Counted from the stretch's first letter, positions 1 to 5,210 are shown. The stretch: DNA of 5,790 nt from Bifidobacterium sp. UBA744 (GCA_002298605.1 DBKS01000046.1:1136-6925); one strand, 5' to 3'. Made by a program: numbers and translations. The notes: a model not told the origin generated them from the letters alone.

Positions 1-344
1 GCCACCAGCACCACGGATCCGGGTACGATGCCGCCGCCGAGCACGCGGTCGAATTCCGCGAATCCCGTGGCTATGCGGCTTGTGGACGCGGTGTCCACCT
101 GCGTGATCGGCTGTGCCACCTCCTCCGCCACGATGGCGGCCTGAGTGCGTGAAACCCGTCCGGCGGCACCGTGTGCATCCCCCGCCTGCCGCATGCCCGC
201 GCCTGTGCGCGATCGCGCGGCGGGACGGGCCTCGTGGAATTCGTCGATTGTGCCCCATTGGCCGCATTCGGGGCATCGTCCGAACCATTTGGCGCCACTC
301 CATCCGCATTCGGAACAGAGGAAATGCGTGGGATTCTTTGCCAT
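1..344 (-). CDS. radA: DNA repair protein RadA (Sms), N-terminal part, truncated by window edge
   Basis: RadA is a RecA-like ATPase that helps process branched recombination intermediates during DNA repair. Read from the ATG at 344-342, the frame stays open to position 1 and gives about 114 residues. A four-cysteine zinc finger lies near the N-terminus: C10, C13, C24 and C27, around the stretch CSECGWSGAKWFGRCPECG. A linker follows, and then the start of the RecA-like core (TGFAEFDRVLGGGIVPGS). The window ends just before the expected Walker A motif, so the ATPase centre, KNRFG motif and Lon-like domain lie outside. The start is uncertain. An in-frame ATG at 374-372 would add ten residues (MSNWVDSVEG), and neither start has a well-spaced Shine-Dalgarno. 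The shorter start fits the usual MAK-type beginning of the family. The gene diverges from the one at 439. The family call is firm. Confidence 0.95.
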   Translation of the reverse strand, partial: MAKNPTHFLCSECGWSGAKWFGRCPECGQWGTIDEFHEARPAARSRTGAGMRQAGDAHGAAGRVSRTQAAIVAEEVAQPITQVDTASTSRIATGFAEFDRVLGGGIVPGSVVLV

Positions 345-438
345 GCCCTCGACGCTATCCACCCAGTTTGACATCGTGCTGGCCCACGTGTGGGTCCACT
401 CACGTCGGTGCGTCTGCGAATTGTGCAAGAATCAAGAT
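345..438. promoter_or_regulatory. Divergent intergenic region between radA and the unknown membrane-protein gene
   Basis: This short stretch must hold the promoters of both divergent genes, unless the longer radA start is used. A TTGACA hexamer on the plus strand sits at 368-373, but no good -10 box lies 16-18 bases downstream. A small dyad, CCCAC-GT-GTGGG at 383-394, could be an operator. No clear Shine-Dalgarno precedes the ATG at 439. A weak AAGAAT at 427-432 would place a transcription start almost on that ATG, so a leaderless transcript is possible. These are weak signals and no promoter is assigned with confidence. Confidence 0.3.
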
Positions 439-1095
439 ATGTCTGAGAATCAAGCTCCGTCCCCGCAAGCCAAGTCGTCCGCATCGTCCGCGTCGTCCGC
501 CCATTCGCATACCCGCACCGTGGCCGTGGTGATCGCCGCCGCCGTGGTGGTGGTCGTCGCGGTCGTCACCGCATTCTGGGTGCCCGGATGGGCGGTGAGG
601 AAGGAGGAGACCGTTACCGCGGAGCCCTCGGCCCAGGCCACGCAGACGGCTGACCCCACCCCCACGATTTCCGCCTCGGCGCTGCCTTCGGATGCTTCGG
701 AACTGCTGAAGGCGATGCCGGATACCGTCCTCAACTATGCGCGTACGGCGGCGTCCGCCTCAACCGAATGGACATCCGCGGCGCCGATTGAGGAATACAC
801 CCTGGTGTATTCCACCGGCGACGATGCCAACGATGTCACGCTGGTGGTCGCCCAGTGGTCTGATAAGGACAGCGCCAAGAAGCAGTACGACGCGTTGACT
901 GGCGGCCTCACCGGCAAGGAGCTCGCGTCCGGCAACGTGAAGGTGTCGGGATCGAATACCGGCTCGTACGTCACCAGGGAGGACGCCTCCAACACCAATA
1001 ACGCCGTGTCCGTGTGGCAGAACGACACCGTGGTGTTCCGCGCGACCGGTGCCAAGCAGGCCGTGCAGGATCTGACGAAGCGTTTCCCGCTGTAA
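439..1095 (+). CDS. Secreted or membrane-anchored protein of unknown function
   Basis: I do not recognise this 218-residue protein. It begins with a short cytoplasmic tail rich in Ser, Ala and Gln (residues 1-26). One strongly hydrophobic segment follows at about residues 27-48, dominated by Val and Ala, and reads as an uncleaved signal anchor. A Thr/Pro/Ala/Ser-rich linker spans about residues 55-92. The remaining domain of about 125 residues has alternating strands and polar turns and should be extracytoplasmic. It has no cysteine, lipobox, LPXTG motif or catalytic signature that I can see. The frame is open back to position 145, but that part lies opposite radA. I chose the ATG at 439 because it sits after radA and directly before the anchor. 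It lacks a clear Shine-Dalgarno. A function cannot be proposed; a single-pass protein with an outside domain is the most that can be said. Confidence 0.75.
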   Translation: MSENQAPSPQAKSSASSASSAHSHTRTVAVVIAAAVVVVVAVVTAFWVPGWAVRKEETVTAEPSAQATQTADPTPTISASALPSDASELLKAMPDTVLNYARTAASASTEWTSAAPIEEYTLVYSTGDDANDVTLVVAQWSDKDSAKKQYDALTGGLTGKELASGNVKVSGSNTGSYVTREDASNTNNAVSVWQNDTVVFRATGAKQAVQDLTKRFPL

Positions 1096-1105
1096 CCCGC
1101 TGTAA
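1086..1105 (+). repeat. Tandem 10-bp duplication spanning a stop codon
   Basis: CCCGCTGTAA occurs twice head to tail at 1086-1095 and 1096-1105. The first copy holds the last codons and TAA stop of the unknown membrane protein. The second lies immediately downstream and puts a further TAA after it in the same frame. This is probably a replication-slippage duplication. Confidence 0.8.
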
Positions 1106-1201
1106 CCCCCGGCCGCCCCCGGATGCCCCGCATGACGTTCGTCACAAGCGCCACGCCGCAGCGTTTGGTGGACGTCATGTGCGCTCGTCGAATAATGCGT
1201 G
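1096..1201. other. Intergenic stretch with weak inverted repeats
   Basis: No gene is seen between the unknown protein and the bS22 promoter region. It is C-rich at first (about 1106-1130), then has two small inverted repeats: ATGC-CCC-GCAT at 1123-1133 and TGACG-TT-CGTCA at 1133-1144. Neither is followed by a T-run, so no intrinsic terminator for the upstream gene can be claimed. The second could be an operator. Confidence 0.3.
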
Positions 1202-1207
1202 TACAAT
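1202..1207 (+). promoter_or_regulatory. Probable -10 box (TACAAT) of the bS22 gene
   Basis: TACAAT matches the -10 consensus at five of six positions and would start transcription near 1213-1215, about 40 bases before the ATG at 1254. No good -35 hexamer lies 16-18 bases upstream. AATAAT at 1191-1196 is an alternative -10 box. Confidence 0.45.
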
Positions 1208-1211
1208 CGGG

Positions 1212-1237
1212 AAAGTTGCAACTTTTCTACTAGTAGA
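1212..1237. promoter_or_regulatory. Two adjacent perfect palindromes in the bS22 leader
   Basis: AAAGTTGCAACTTT (1212-1225) is a perfect 14-bp palindrome, and TCTACTAGTAGA (1226-1237) is a perfect 12-bp palindrome that follows with no gap. They lie between the predicted transcription start and the Shine-Dalgarno at 1242-1246. They could be a pair of operators for dimeric repressors placed at the start site, or two short hairpins in the mRNA leader. The symmetry is read directly; the regulatory role is inferred. Confidence 0.55.
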
Positions 1238-1253
1238 GATCGGAGGCTGAACG

Positions 1254-1343
1254 ATGGGTTCCGTCATCAAGAAGCGCCGCAAGCGGATGAGCAAGAAGAA
1301 GCACCGCAAACTGCTGCGCAAGACTCGTCACCAGCGCAAGTAG
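1254..1343 (+). CDS. Small ribosomal subunit protein bS22 (AURKAIP1/COX24-domain protein)
   Basis: This gene encodes only 29 residues, beginning MGSVIKKRRKRMSKKKHRKL and ending in TRHQRK. It is extremely basic, with Lys and Arg making up more than half of it and no acidic residue. The sequence matches the actinobacterial AURKAIP1/COX24-like family, shown in mycobacterial ribosome structures to be an extra small-subunit protein, bS22. The mycobacterial forms, from memory, are about 33 residues and end in RRKLGK; this copy stops four residues or so earlier. A strong Shine-Dalgarno (GGAGG, 1242-1246) sits seven bases before the ATG. The gene appears to be transcribed alone, from the promoter near 1202 to the hairpin at 1374-1416. 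It is easily missed because of its size. The homology is clear; its incorporation into the ribosome here is inferred from the mycobacterial example. Confidence 0.92.
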   Translation: MGSVIKKRRKRMSKKKHRKLLRKTRHQRK

Positions 1344-1373
1344 TCTTGCCGCTGATGTCGGCGAGATGAACGT

Positions 1374-1418
1374 AAACCCCGCGATTCATAGGAAATTCCA
1401 CGAATCGCGGGGTTTTAT
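1374..1418. terminator. Strong intrinsic terminator, probably bidirectional
   Basis: A perfect 14-bp stem pairs 1374-1387 (AAACCCCGCGATTC) with 1402-1415, across a 14-base loop. The plus strand ends in GGGGTTTTAT, the GC stem plus short U-tract expected for the bS22 transcript. The A-run before the left arm gives a shorter U-tract (CGGGGTTTACG) on the minus strand, so it can also stop rpiA, which ends at 1460. Confidence 0.9.
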
Positions 1419-1448
1419 CGTATGACGTCGGGCGCCTCGCCTCCGGCC

Positions 1449-1471
1449 ACTTGTTCGAGCTACTTGTTCGA
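1449..1471 (-). repeat. 10-bp direct repeat flanking the rpiA stop codon
   Basis: ACTTGTTCGA occurs at 1449-1458 and again at 1462-1471, a 13-base period. The right copy encodes the last residues of RpiA plus part of the stop; the left copy lies just after the stop. It looks like a small duplication at the gene end. Confidence 0.75.
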
Positions 1472-2158
1472 ATTGGTCATCACACGAGGACCATTGGGGT
1501 CGCCCACAATGACGGTGTCGACCATATTGAGGAACAGGCCGTGCTCGACGACGCCGACGGTGGTGATGAGGTCCTCCGCCAGATCGGACGGGTGATCGAT
1601 GCGGCCAAGATGCAGATCGACCACATAGTTGTTCTCGTCGGTGCGCACCGGCTCGCCTTCGGCGTTGAGGCGCAGCACCGGCTTGTACCCCTTGGCTTTG
1701 AACGTCTTGATCACATGGCCGGCGCCGAAGGGGATCACTTCTACCGGCAGCGGGAACGCGCCGATGGTGTCCACCACCTTGGACTCGTCCACAATCCACA
1801 CGATCTTGTTGGAATTGGTCGCGACGATTTTCTCCCATAGCAGCGCCGCACCGCCGCCCTTGATGCCGTTGAAGTCCTTGTCCACTTCGTCGGCGCCGTC
1901 GATGGTCAGATCGATGTGGTCGACATCGTCGATGTTCACGATGTTGATGCCGTAGCCTTCCGCCTGCTCCTGCGTGCGGCGTGAAGTTGTGACGCCGGTG
2001 AATTCAAGGCCCTCCTCCTTGACGCGGCGGCCGAGTTCGTCGACGAGGAACCGGACGGTGGAGCCAGTGCCCAGTCCTGCGACCATACCGTTGGTGACGA
2101 GTTTGGCCGCTTCAATGCCGGCCGCTTTCTTAAGGGCATCCTGTTGTGCCTTGTCCAT
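1460..2158 (-). CDS. rpiA: Ribose-5-phosphate isomerase A
   Basis: RpiA interconverts ribose 5-phosphate and ribulose 5-phosphate in the cytoplasm. This supplies ribose for nucleotides and, in bifidobacteria, serves the pentose end of the fructose-6-phosphate phosphoketolase pathway. The 232 residues are full length for the family (E. coli has 219). The phosphate-binding GLGTGST lies at 28-34 and TTSRRT at 57-62. The active-site DGADEVD is at 87-93, followed by KGGGAALLWEK at 100-110. D87, D90, K100 and E109 keep the spacing of the E. coli residues D81, D84, K94 and catalytic E103. GVVEHGLF near the C-terminus is also typical. The ATG at 2158-2156 is preceded five bases away by an excellent Shine-Dalgarno (AAGGAGGA, 2170-2163). 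RNase HI ends 80 bases upstream on the same strand, so co-transcription is possible. No convincing promoter was found in the gap. Confidence 0.98.
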   Translation of the reverse strand: MDKAQQDALKKAAGIEAAKLVTNGMVAGLGTGSTVRFLVDELGRRVKEEGLEFTGVTTSRRTQEQAEGYGINIVNIDDVDHIDLTIDGADEVDKDFNGIKGGGAALLWEKIVATNSNKIVWIVDESKVVDTIGAFPLPVEVIPFGAGHVIKTFKAKGYKPVLRLNAEGEPVRTDENNYVVDLHLGRIDHPSDLAEDLITTVGVVEHGLFLNMVDTVIVGDPNGPRVMTNSNK

Positions 2159-2162
2159 GAAA

Positions 2163-2170
2163 TCCTCCTT
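2163..2170 (-). promoter_or_regulatory. Strong ribosome binding site of rpiA
   Basis: AAGGAGGA on the minus strand, with its AGGAGG core five bases before the ATG at 2158. It is the best Shine-Dalgarno in the window and fixes the rpiA start. It implies high translation independent of the gene upstream. Confidence 0.85.
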
Positions 2171-2238
2171 GACTGTTCAAGCATACGAGTACTTGGTTCC
2201 AGTCTACGACGGGTTTGCGATGCGCGTCCGGGTGACGG

Positions 2239-3276
2239 CTACCGTTCGTGGACGTCCCTGAGCTTGAAGGTCGCGCCATCCAGCCTGATCGCGCCATCCT
2301 GGCCGATCGGCGCGTCAATGGTGATCTCGCCGCCGTCCAGCGGAATCGTTCCGATGATATGCAGATCCTTGCCGGCCCAGCGGGGGGACGTCGATGGTGC
2401 GGGCGTGATGCGGATCGAACCGGTGGCGACCAGTCCCGTGACGCTTGATGCGTTGACGGGCGCGGAGGGTTCGTTGGCGACGGGGGTGGCGTCATCTCCG
2501 TCGCTTGGAGCGGAAGTCTCGCCGTTATTGCCGTTGTCGGAGTCCGCTGCGCTGGAGAAATCGCCGTAATCCGGTACCCCTTCAGGCTCTGCCAGACGGT
2601 CGGCCAGCGACGAAACCGGTCGGGCGGCCGGTGACGAATGGTTGGGCTGTTCTGACTTCGGACGTTGCAGGGAGTTCGCGTCCGCCTTGCCGTCCAACAC
2701 CAGCTGCACATCCGGCGGCACGTCAAGGCCCTGTGCGTATTCGGAAGCCAGCAGCGATTGCCATCCCTCGATCGGCAGATATCCGTCGCGCGCGCCTGAA
2801 CGGCAGTCGCCCGCGTAGGTGCGCGCCAACTCGTCCACCAGCTCGTTGCCTGCGTTGCCGGCGTGTCCTTTCACCCATTTGAAATGAACGGGCCCTTCGC
2901 GTTTGGAGATCTCGGCGTCGATCGCCTTGATCAGTTCGGCGTTCTTCACCGGCTTCTTCTGCGAGTTCTTCCAGCCATTCCTCTTCCAGCCGCGCACCCA
3001 TGTGGTGGAGCAGTTGATGGCGTATTGGGAATCGGATTCGATCAGCAGCGGTCTGGGACCGGGATGCGCGCGCAGCGCCATCAGCACCGCGCACAATTCC
3101 CCGATCTGGTTGGTGCCGTTGGTGGCGCCGCCCGCATCATGGCCGCGCTCATCATGGTCATGGCCCGGCTGGTGTCCTGTGTTATGGGCGTGGTCGGTCC
3201 ACGCCCAACCCATGGGGCCGTTGGGATTCCCCAGTGCCGAACCGTCTGTGGATACCACGATCTCGTCATGTGTCAT
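2239..3276 (-). CDS. rnhA: Ribonuclease HI with His-rich insertion and long C-terminal extension
   Basis: RNase HI cuts the RNA strand of RNA-DNA hybrids, removing R-loops and RNA primers. The catalytic domain covers about residues 1-155. The four metal-binding acids are visible: D11 (in STDGS), E60 (IGELCAV), D82 (ESDSQY) and D148 (ELVDELA). The loop histidine is H138 (KGHAGN), and the substrate-binding stretch WVRGWKRNGWK lies at 93-103. The protein has 345 residues against about 155 for E. coli RNase HI. One difference is a longer loop before E60 with six histidines between 29 and 46. The other is an extension of about 190 residues: a first part with GYLPIEGWQSLL, a Ser/Pro/Asp-rich low-complexity linker (about 205-290), and a C-terminal segment with alternating hydrophobic residues (about 298-345), perhaps a small beta domain. 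The Shine-Dalgarno is modest (GGGAAG). The cupin gene lies 100 bases upstream on the same strand. The enzyme call is firm; the roles of the added parts are unknown. Confidence 0.93.
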   Translation of the reverse strand: MTHDEIVVSTDGSALGNPNGPMGWAWTDHAHNTGHQPGHDHDERGHDAGGATNGTNQIGELCAVLMALRAHPGPRPLLIESDSQYAINCSTTWVRGWKRNGWKNSQKKPVKNAELIKAIDAEISKREGPVHFKWVKGHAGNAGNELVDELARTYAGDCRSGARDGYLPIEGWQSLLASEYAQGLDVPPDVQLVLDGKADANSLQRPKSEQPNHSSPAARPVSSLADRLAEPEGVPDYGDFSSAADSDNGNNGETSAPSDGDDATPVANEPSAPVNASSVTGLVATGSIRITPAPSTSPRWAGKDLHIIGTIPLDGGEITIDAPIGQDGAIRLDGATFKLRDVHER

Positions 3277-3376
3277 AACTTCCCAGCCTACGGCATGGTC
3301 TTACGGAACATGGCGGGAGATGTCGTCGTGGGGAATGTCGTCGGGCACAGCCGGCCGGGGGCGCGACACGCCGGCG
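3277..3376 (-). other. Gap between cupin and RNase HI genes, with a short direct repeat
   Basis: No gene is seen. ATGTCGTCG occurs twice at 3320-3328 and 3335-3343, a 15-base period. I found no clear terminator for the cupin gene and no convincing promoter for RNase HI, so readthrough from cupin to RNase HI is possible but not shown. Confidence 0.3.
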
Positions 3377-3847
3377 TCAGACGCGGATCACATCCTTCAG
3401 TTCGGGGTGCGACGCATAGATCGCCTCCAGATCCTGTGCGGTCGGTCGCACGGGTCGGTCGCGCGGCACCGTCACTATGCAGATGATGCCAAGGGGCCGG
3501 CCGTCGGTGGCGCTGAACTGGTGCCATTCGTCGTGATCCACGAACACCAGGTCGCCTTGCTCCACATGCCGCGTCTCGGAGCCCACCAGCGCGGTGCCGC
3601 TGCCCCGGAAGACAATCACCTCATGCGTATGCCAATGATGTTCGAAGGTGGTCCATCCGCCCGGAGCCACTTCGAAGTACCTCACCTGATTGTTCTGCCC
3701 GCAGTCGTCGTTGAATAGTACGCGCCGCGTCACCGACCGGAATGTCGTGTCGTGCTCCTTGTAGATCAGCGGCTCGACCTCCGGCCAGCGATACGGCTCC
3801 TTCTGCTGGCGGAATGCCGGGGTGACGGCGTGCAATGGCTTGGGCAT
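3377..3847 (-). CDS. Single-domain cupin protein
   Basis: This 156-residue cytoplasmic protein carries one cupin_2-type beta-barrel. Cupin motif 1 is seen as GGWTTFEHHWHTHEVIVFRGSG (residues 63-84; the first 20 or so define it), with H71, H73 and E76 or H75 as likely metal ligands. Motif 2 is GDLVFVDHDEWHQF (98-111), with H109 as the last ligand. Residues 1-45 form an N-terminal arm rich in Arg and Glu, and the C-terminal 20 residues or so look helical. Such proteins bind a divalent metal and may be enzymes (dioxygenases, isomerases) or small-molecule sensors; the sequence does not tell which. The start at 3847 is supported by GGGGAG (3857-3852) four bases before it. It is first in a run of three minus-strand genes with RNase HI and RpiA, though that neighbourhood does not suggest a shared pathway. 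Confidence 0.88.
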   Translation of the reverse strand: MPKPLHAVTPAFRQQKEPYRWPEVEPLIYKEHDTTFRSVTRRVLFNDDCGQNNQVRYFEVAPGGWTTFEHHWHTHEVIVFRGSGTALVGSETRHVEQGDLVFVDHDEWHQFSATDGRPLGIICIVTVPRDRPVRPTAQDLEAIYASHPELKDVIRV

Positions 3848-3977
3848 GATGCTCCCCTCGATGACGGATCGGCTGATGCGCCGCTGTGACTTGGACTCGT
3901 ATCCATTTATATCCTTGCGGACGTCGCGATGCGGTTGATGCGCCGCAAATGGCTCTTGGTGTTGCTTGGTGCCGGTA

Positions 3978-3992
3978 ATAGGCAGGGCCTAT
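3978..3992. repeat. Inverted repeat ATAGGC-AGG-GCCTAT
   Basis: Six-base perfect arms around a three-base spacer, in the upstream part of the importer's regulatory region. It could be a protein-binding dyad. It lies over 100 bases before the best promoter candidate, so any role would be at a distance, or it serves another promoter. Confidence 0.5.
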
Positions 3993-4008
3993 AGCGATGC
4001 GGATATGT

Positions 4009-4037
4009 CGAAAACCCAGTGTTCGCGGGGCTTTTCG
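4009..4037. repeat. Imperfect hairpin in the importer upstream region
   Basis: CGAAAACCC (4009-4017) pairs with GGGCTTTTCG (4028-4037), leaving one bulged C and a ten-base loop. It resembles a weak terminator, but there is no T-run after the stem and no gene ending here. It may instead be a structure or binding site in the upstream region. Confidence 0.4.
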
Positions 4038-4060
4038 AGCGGGCTATAAGCAGATGCTAT

Positions 4061-4076
4061 GGCAGGTCGGCTTGCC
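4061..4076. promoter_or_regulatory. Operator-like dyad resembling LacI-family sites
   Basis: GGCAGGTCGGCTTGCC is a dyad with six of eight base pairs symmetric about a central CG. LacI-family sugar repressors typically bind dyads with a central CG and a CTTGC-type half-site, as in the right half here. It overlaps the candidate -35 of the importer promoter, a position where a repressor would block transcription. This is an inference from pattern only. Confidence 0.35.
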
Positions 4077-4099
4077 GCGTGGGATCGCGTTCGTACAGT
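4072..4099 (+). promoter_or_regulatory. Candidate promoter of the ABC importer operon
   Basis: TTGCCG (4072-4077) and TACAGT (4094-4099), 16 bases apart, each match the -35 and -10 consensus at four of six positions. Transcription would start near 4106, leaving a leader of about 66 bases before the ATG at 4172. It is the best pair I found, but it is weak, as expected for a regulated promoter. Confidence 0.4.
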
Positions 4100-4171
4100 G
4101 GGGCGTGCCTTCCGATCAGGATGACCTGCGGGAGAGCGGTACGTATTCGGCAACAAGAGAGGGAATGCATC

Positions 4172-5194
4172 ATGACGATTGGAAAGCGATTGACCGGTAT
4201 CGCCGCGCTGGCCGTGGCGGGCGCCCTGATGCTTGGCGGTTGCGGCGCGCAGACCTCGAGCGACGGTGGTTCGAAGGACACGGTCACCATCGGCGTTTCG
4301 GTGCGGGCGACGGATTCGGATTTTTATGTGCAGTGGCTGCAGGGGCTTAAGGATGAGGCGAAGCGGTACAATGTCACGCTGAACGTCAAGGACGCCAATG
4401 GCGACGACAGCCAGCAGATCCTCGACGTCGAGTCGCTGACCGCCACCAAGCCGGATGCGTTGATCGTCGATCACGCATTGGAGGGCGTGACGCCCAATGC
4501 CCAGCAGGCGCTTGACGCCGATATTCCCGTGGTGGGATTCGATTCCGTCATCAATGACGATCGTGCGATCAAAGTGTCCCAGTCCGACGCCGAACTTGCC
4601 AAACTGGCCGTGCAGCCGCTGCTGGAGCGTACCGGCGGCACGGCCAAGGTGATCTATGCGTATGTGGCGGGCTTCGCTCCGCTGGACCGCCGAAATGCGG
4701 AGTGGGAACAGGTGAAGAAGGACAACCCCGGTCTTGAGCAGGTGGCCCAGGTCGGTGTCGTCAACGAATCCACCGCGGCGCAGACCGCCGAGCAGACCAA
4801 GGCCGCATTGCAGGCCAATCCTGGCGTGGCCGCGATCTTCGCCCCGTACGACGAATTCGCCAAGGGCGCGGCCCAGGCCGTGCAGGAGCTCGGATTGTCG
4901 GACGCCGTGAAGGTGTATGGCGTGGACATTTCCGATGCCGACATCTCCGTGCTGACCCAGGACGGCAGTCCGTGGGTGTCCACCGCCACCACCGATCCGT
5001 CCAACGATGGCGCGGTGACGTTCCGCACCGCCTATTTGGCCGCACAGAAGAAAACCGATTCCAAGGAGGTGGTGGTGCCGCCGTCGCTGGTAACCGCCGA
5101 TGAGCTCAGGAAGCAGAACATCACCAGCGTGTCCGGGCTGATCTCGGCGTTCCCTGATCTGCGCACCGACGACATCTCCGCCATCAAGGGATAG
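4172..5194 (+). CDS. ABC-transporter sugar-type substrate-binding lipoprotein
   Basis: This 340-residue protein captures a solute outside the membrane and delivers it to an ABC importer. The N-terminus is a lipoprotein signal peptide: basic MTIGKR, a hydrophobic stretch, then the lipobox LGGC with the lipid-bearing cysteine at residue 24. A short Ser/Gly/Asp-rich tether follows. From about residue 37 the protein matches the periplasmic-binding fold of ribose/galactose type (RbsB-like): VTIGVSV, a region around ALIVDHA, IPVVGFDS, an AAIFAPYDE segment, and VYGVDISD. The C-terminus (about 305-340) is a short added tail. The start is well supported by AAGAGAGGGA (4155-4164) seven bases before the ATG; the frame is open further left but without a better start. 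An RbsA-like ATPase follows 64 bases downstream. The ligand is probably a sugar but could be another small molecule, since this fold also binds purines and autoinducers. Confidence 0.93.
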   Translation: MTIGKRLTGIAALAVAGALMLGGCGAQTSSDGGSKDTVTIGVSVRATDSDFYVQWLQGLKDEAKRYNVTLNVKDANGDDSQQILDVESLTATKPDALIVDHALEGVTPNAQQALDADIPVVGFDSVINDDRAIKVSQSDAELAKLAVQPLLERTGGTAKVIYAYVAGFAPLDRRNAEWEQVKKDNPGLEQVAQVGVVNESTAAQTAEQTKAALQANPGVAAIFAPYDEFAKGAAQAVQELGLSDAVKVYGVDISDADISVLTQDGSPWVSTATTDPSNDGAVTFRTAYLAAQKKTDSKEVVVPPSLVTADELRKQNITSVSGLISAFPDLRTDDISAIKG

Positions 5195-5210
5195 CCGGCG
5201 TCGCGTCCAT

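Larger units (their letters stand above)
3848..4171. promoter_or_regulatory. 324-bp divergent regulatory region between the cupin gene and the ABC importer operon
   Basis: No gene is seen here. On the minus strand, TATAAA at 3910-3905 is a candidate -10 box for the cupin gene, without a clear -35. TGATGCGCCGC is repeated directly at 3874-3884 and 3936-3946. TTGCGG (3914-3919) and CCGCAA (3943-3948) form a wide inverted repeat. Further right lie ATAGGC-AGG-GCCTAT (3978-3992), an imperfect hairpin at 4009-4037, and an operator-like dyad at 4061-4076. The density of symmetric elements fits regulation of the importer. No regulator gene lies in the window. Confidence 0.5.

Noticed and set aside
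368..396. TTGACA as a -35 box of a promoter for the gene at 439
   Set aside because: The hexamer is perfect, but no -10-like sequence lies at 16-18 bases, so it is not called as a promoter by itself.
145..438. Upstream extension of the unknown membrane protein's frame to an ATG at 145
   Set aside because: This part lies antisense to radA, reads as a low-quality Arg/Pro/Cys-rich sequence, and would place the membrane anchor far inside the protein. The ATG at 439 gives a sensible signal-anchor protein.
1386..1838. Arg- and His-rich minus-strand frame overlapping rpiA
   Set aside because: It is an out-of-frame reading of rpiA, and its 3' end runs through the terminator hairpin.
2863..3718. Two long plus-strand open frames (207 and 271 residues) opposite the RNase HI and cupin genes
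   Set aside because: Their translations carry no recognisable motifs, and they lie opposite genes with clear catalytic or cupin motifs. Long antisense frames are expected in GC-rich DNA.
4009..4037. Hairpin considered as an intrinsic terminator
   Set aside because: The stem is interrupted, the T-run is inside the stem rather than after it, and no gene ends nearby.
4019..4171. Upstream part of the binding protein's open frame
   Set aside because: The lipoprotein signal peptide begins at the ATG at 4172, which has a well-spaced Shine-Dalgarno. The upstream residues would bury the signal peptide.
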